Below the pieces are notes generated by a model. The model made no database searches, had not been told where the DNA came from, and saw only the letters and a program-made list of their open reading frames with translations. DNA of 5,797 nucleotides, taken from Bacteroidota bacterium (GTDB lineage Bacteria; Bacteroidota; Ignavibacteria; UBA10030; UBA6906). Shown in pieces: positions 5,763-5,797 of this stretch. Made by a program: the position numbers and the translations under genes. The stretch spans positions 1 to 5,797 of the forward strand of contig JAGDMJ010000236.1 of the NCBI GenBank assembly GCA_017860555.1. The letters run 5' to 3'. How positions within the stretch are numbered: the stretch's first letter is position 1; every line of letters starts with the position of its first letter.

Positions 5763-5797
5763 ATGAGAACCCAGTCCTTTTTGTCCCTCAGCGTCTG
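5763..5797 (+). CDS. Start of a further operon gene, probably exported (3' partial)
   Basis: Only the first 11 codons are visible (MRTQSFLSLSV), and the frame is open to the window edge. The ATG lies 9 bases after the lipoprotein cytochrome stop codon and has a strong ribosome binding site, so it very likely belongs to the same transcript. A basic residue followed by a turn to hydrophobic residues is compatible with the beginning of a signal peptide, which would suit another cytochrome or outer-membrane component. The product cannot be identified from so few residues. Confidence 0.55.
   Translation, partial: MRTQSFLSLSV

Overview
This window is a same-strand (+) cluster of multiheme c-type cytochrome genes around one outer-membrane beta-barrel gene. 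It looks like a membrane-spanning electron conduit of the kind used for extracellular electron transfer. By my count the four cytochrome genes encode 29 heme-attachment motifs: 4 + 7 + 12 + 6, of which 27 are CXXCH, one is CX3CH and one is CX4CH.

Layout, left to right. (1) Positions 3-488: the 3' part of a small lysine-rich periplasmic tetraheme cytochrome (c554-like), whose 5' end lies outside the window. (2) Positions 489-575: a spacer with a near-perfect 13-bp hairpin. (3) Positions 576-2075: an inner-membrane NapC/NirT-type heptaheme quinol-oxidising cytochrome with three N-terminal membrane helices, the architecture of Geobacter ImcH. (4) Positions 2151-3494: a roughly 400-residue outer-membrane beta-barrel porin. 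(5) Positions 3506-4579: an exported dodecaheme cytochrome built from c7/c3-like modules. (6) Positions 4602-5753: a lipoprotein hexaheme cytochrome with a short collagen-like linker. (7) From 5763 to the window end: the first codons of another gene with a strong ribosome binding site.

The likely working order is menaquinol pool -> ImcH-like protein -> periplasmic cytochromes (the tetraheme protein is a candidate shuttle) -> dodecaheme wire inside the barrel -> lipoprotein cytochrome at the outer face. The order porin / periplasmic cytochrome / lipoprotein cytochrome matches the Geobacter porin-cytochrome (PCC) clusters ombB-omaB-omcB. Here, however, the heme distribution is reversed: the large wire is the periplasmic partner and the lipoprotein is small. 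Electron flow could also run inward, as in Fe(II) oxidation; the sequence alone does not decide this.

Organism: a Gram-negative (diderm) bacterium with moderately high GC. The c554-like protein and the PCC-type genes suggest the Ignavibacteria/Chlorobi/Bacteroidota side or a Geobacter-like metal reducer, but I cannot assign a taxon from this window. I saw no RNA genes, insertion sequences or CRISPR arrays, and no gene-free stretch exceeds 90 bases.
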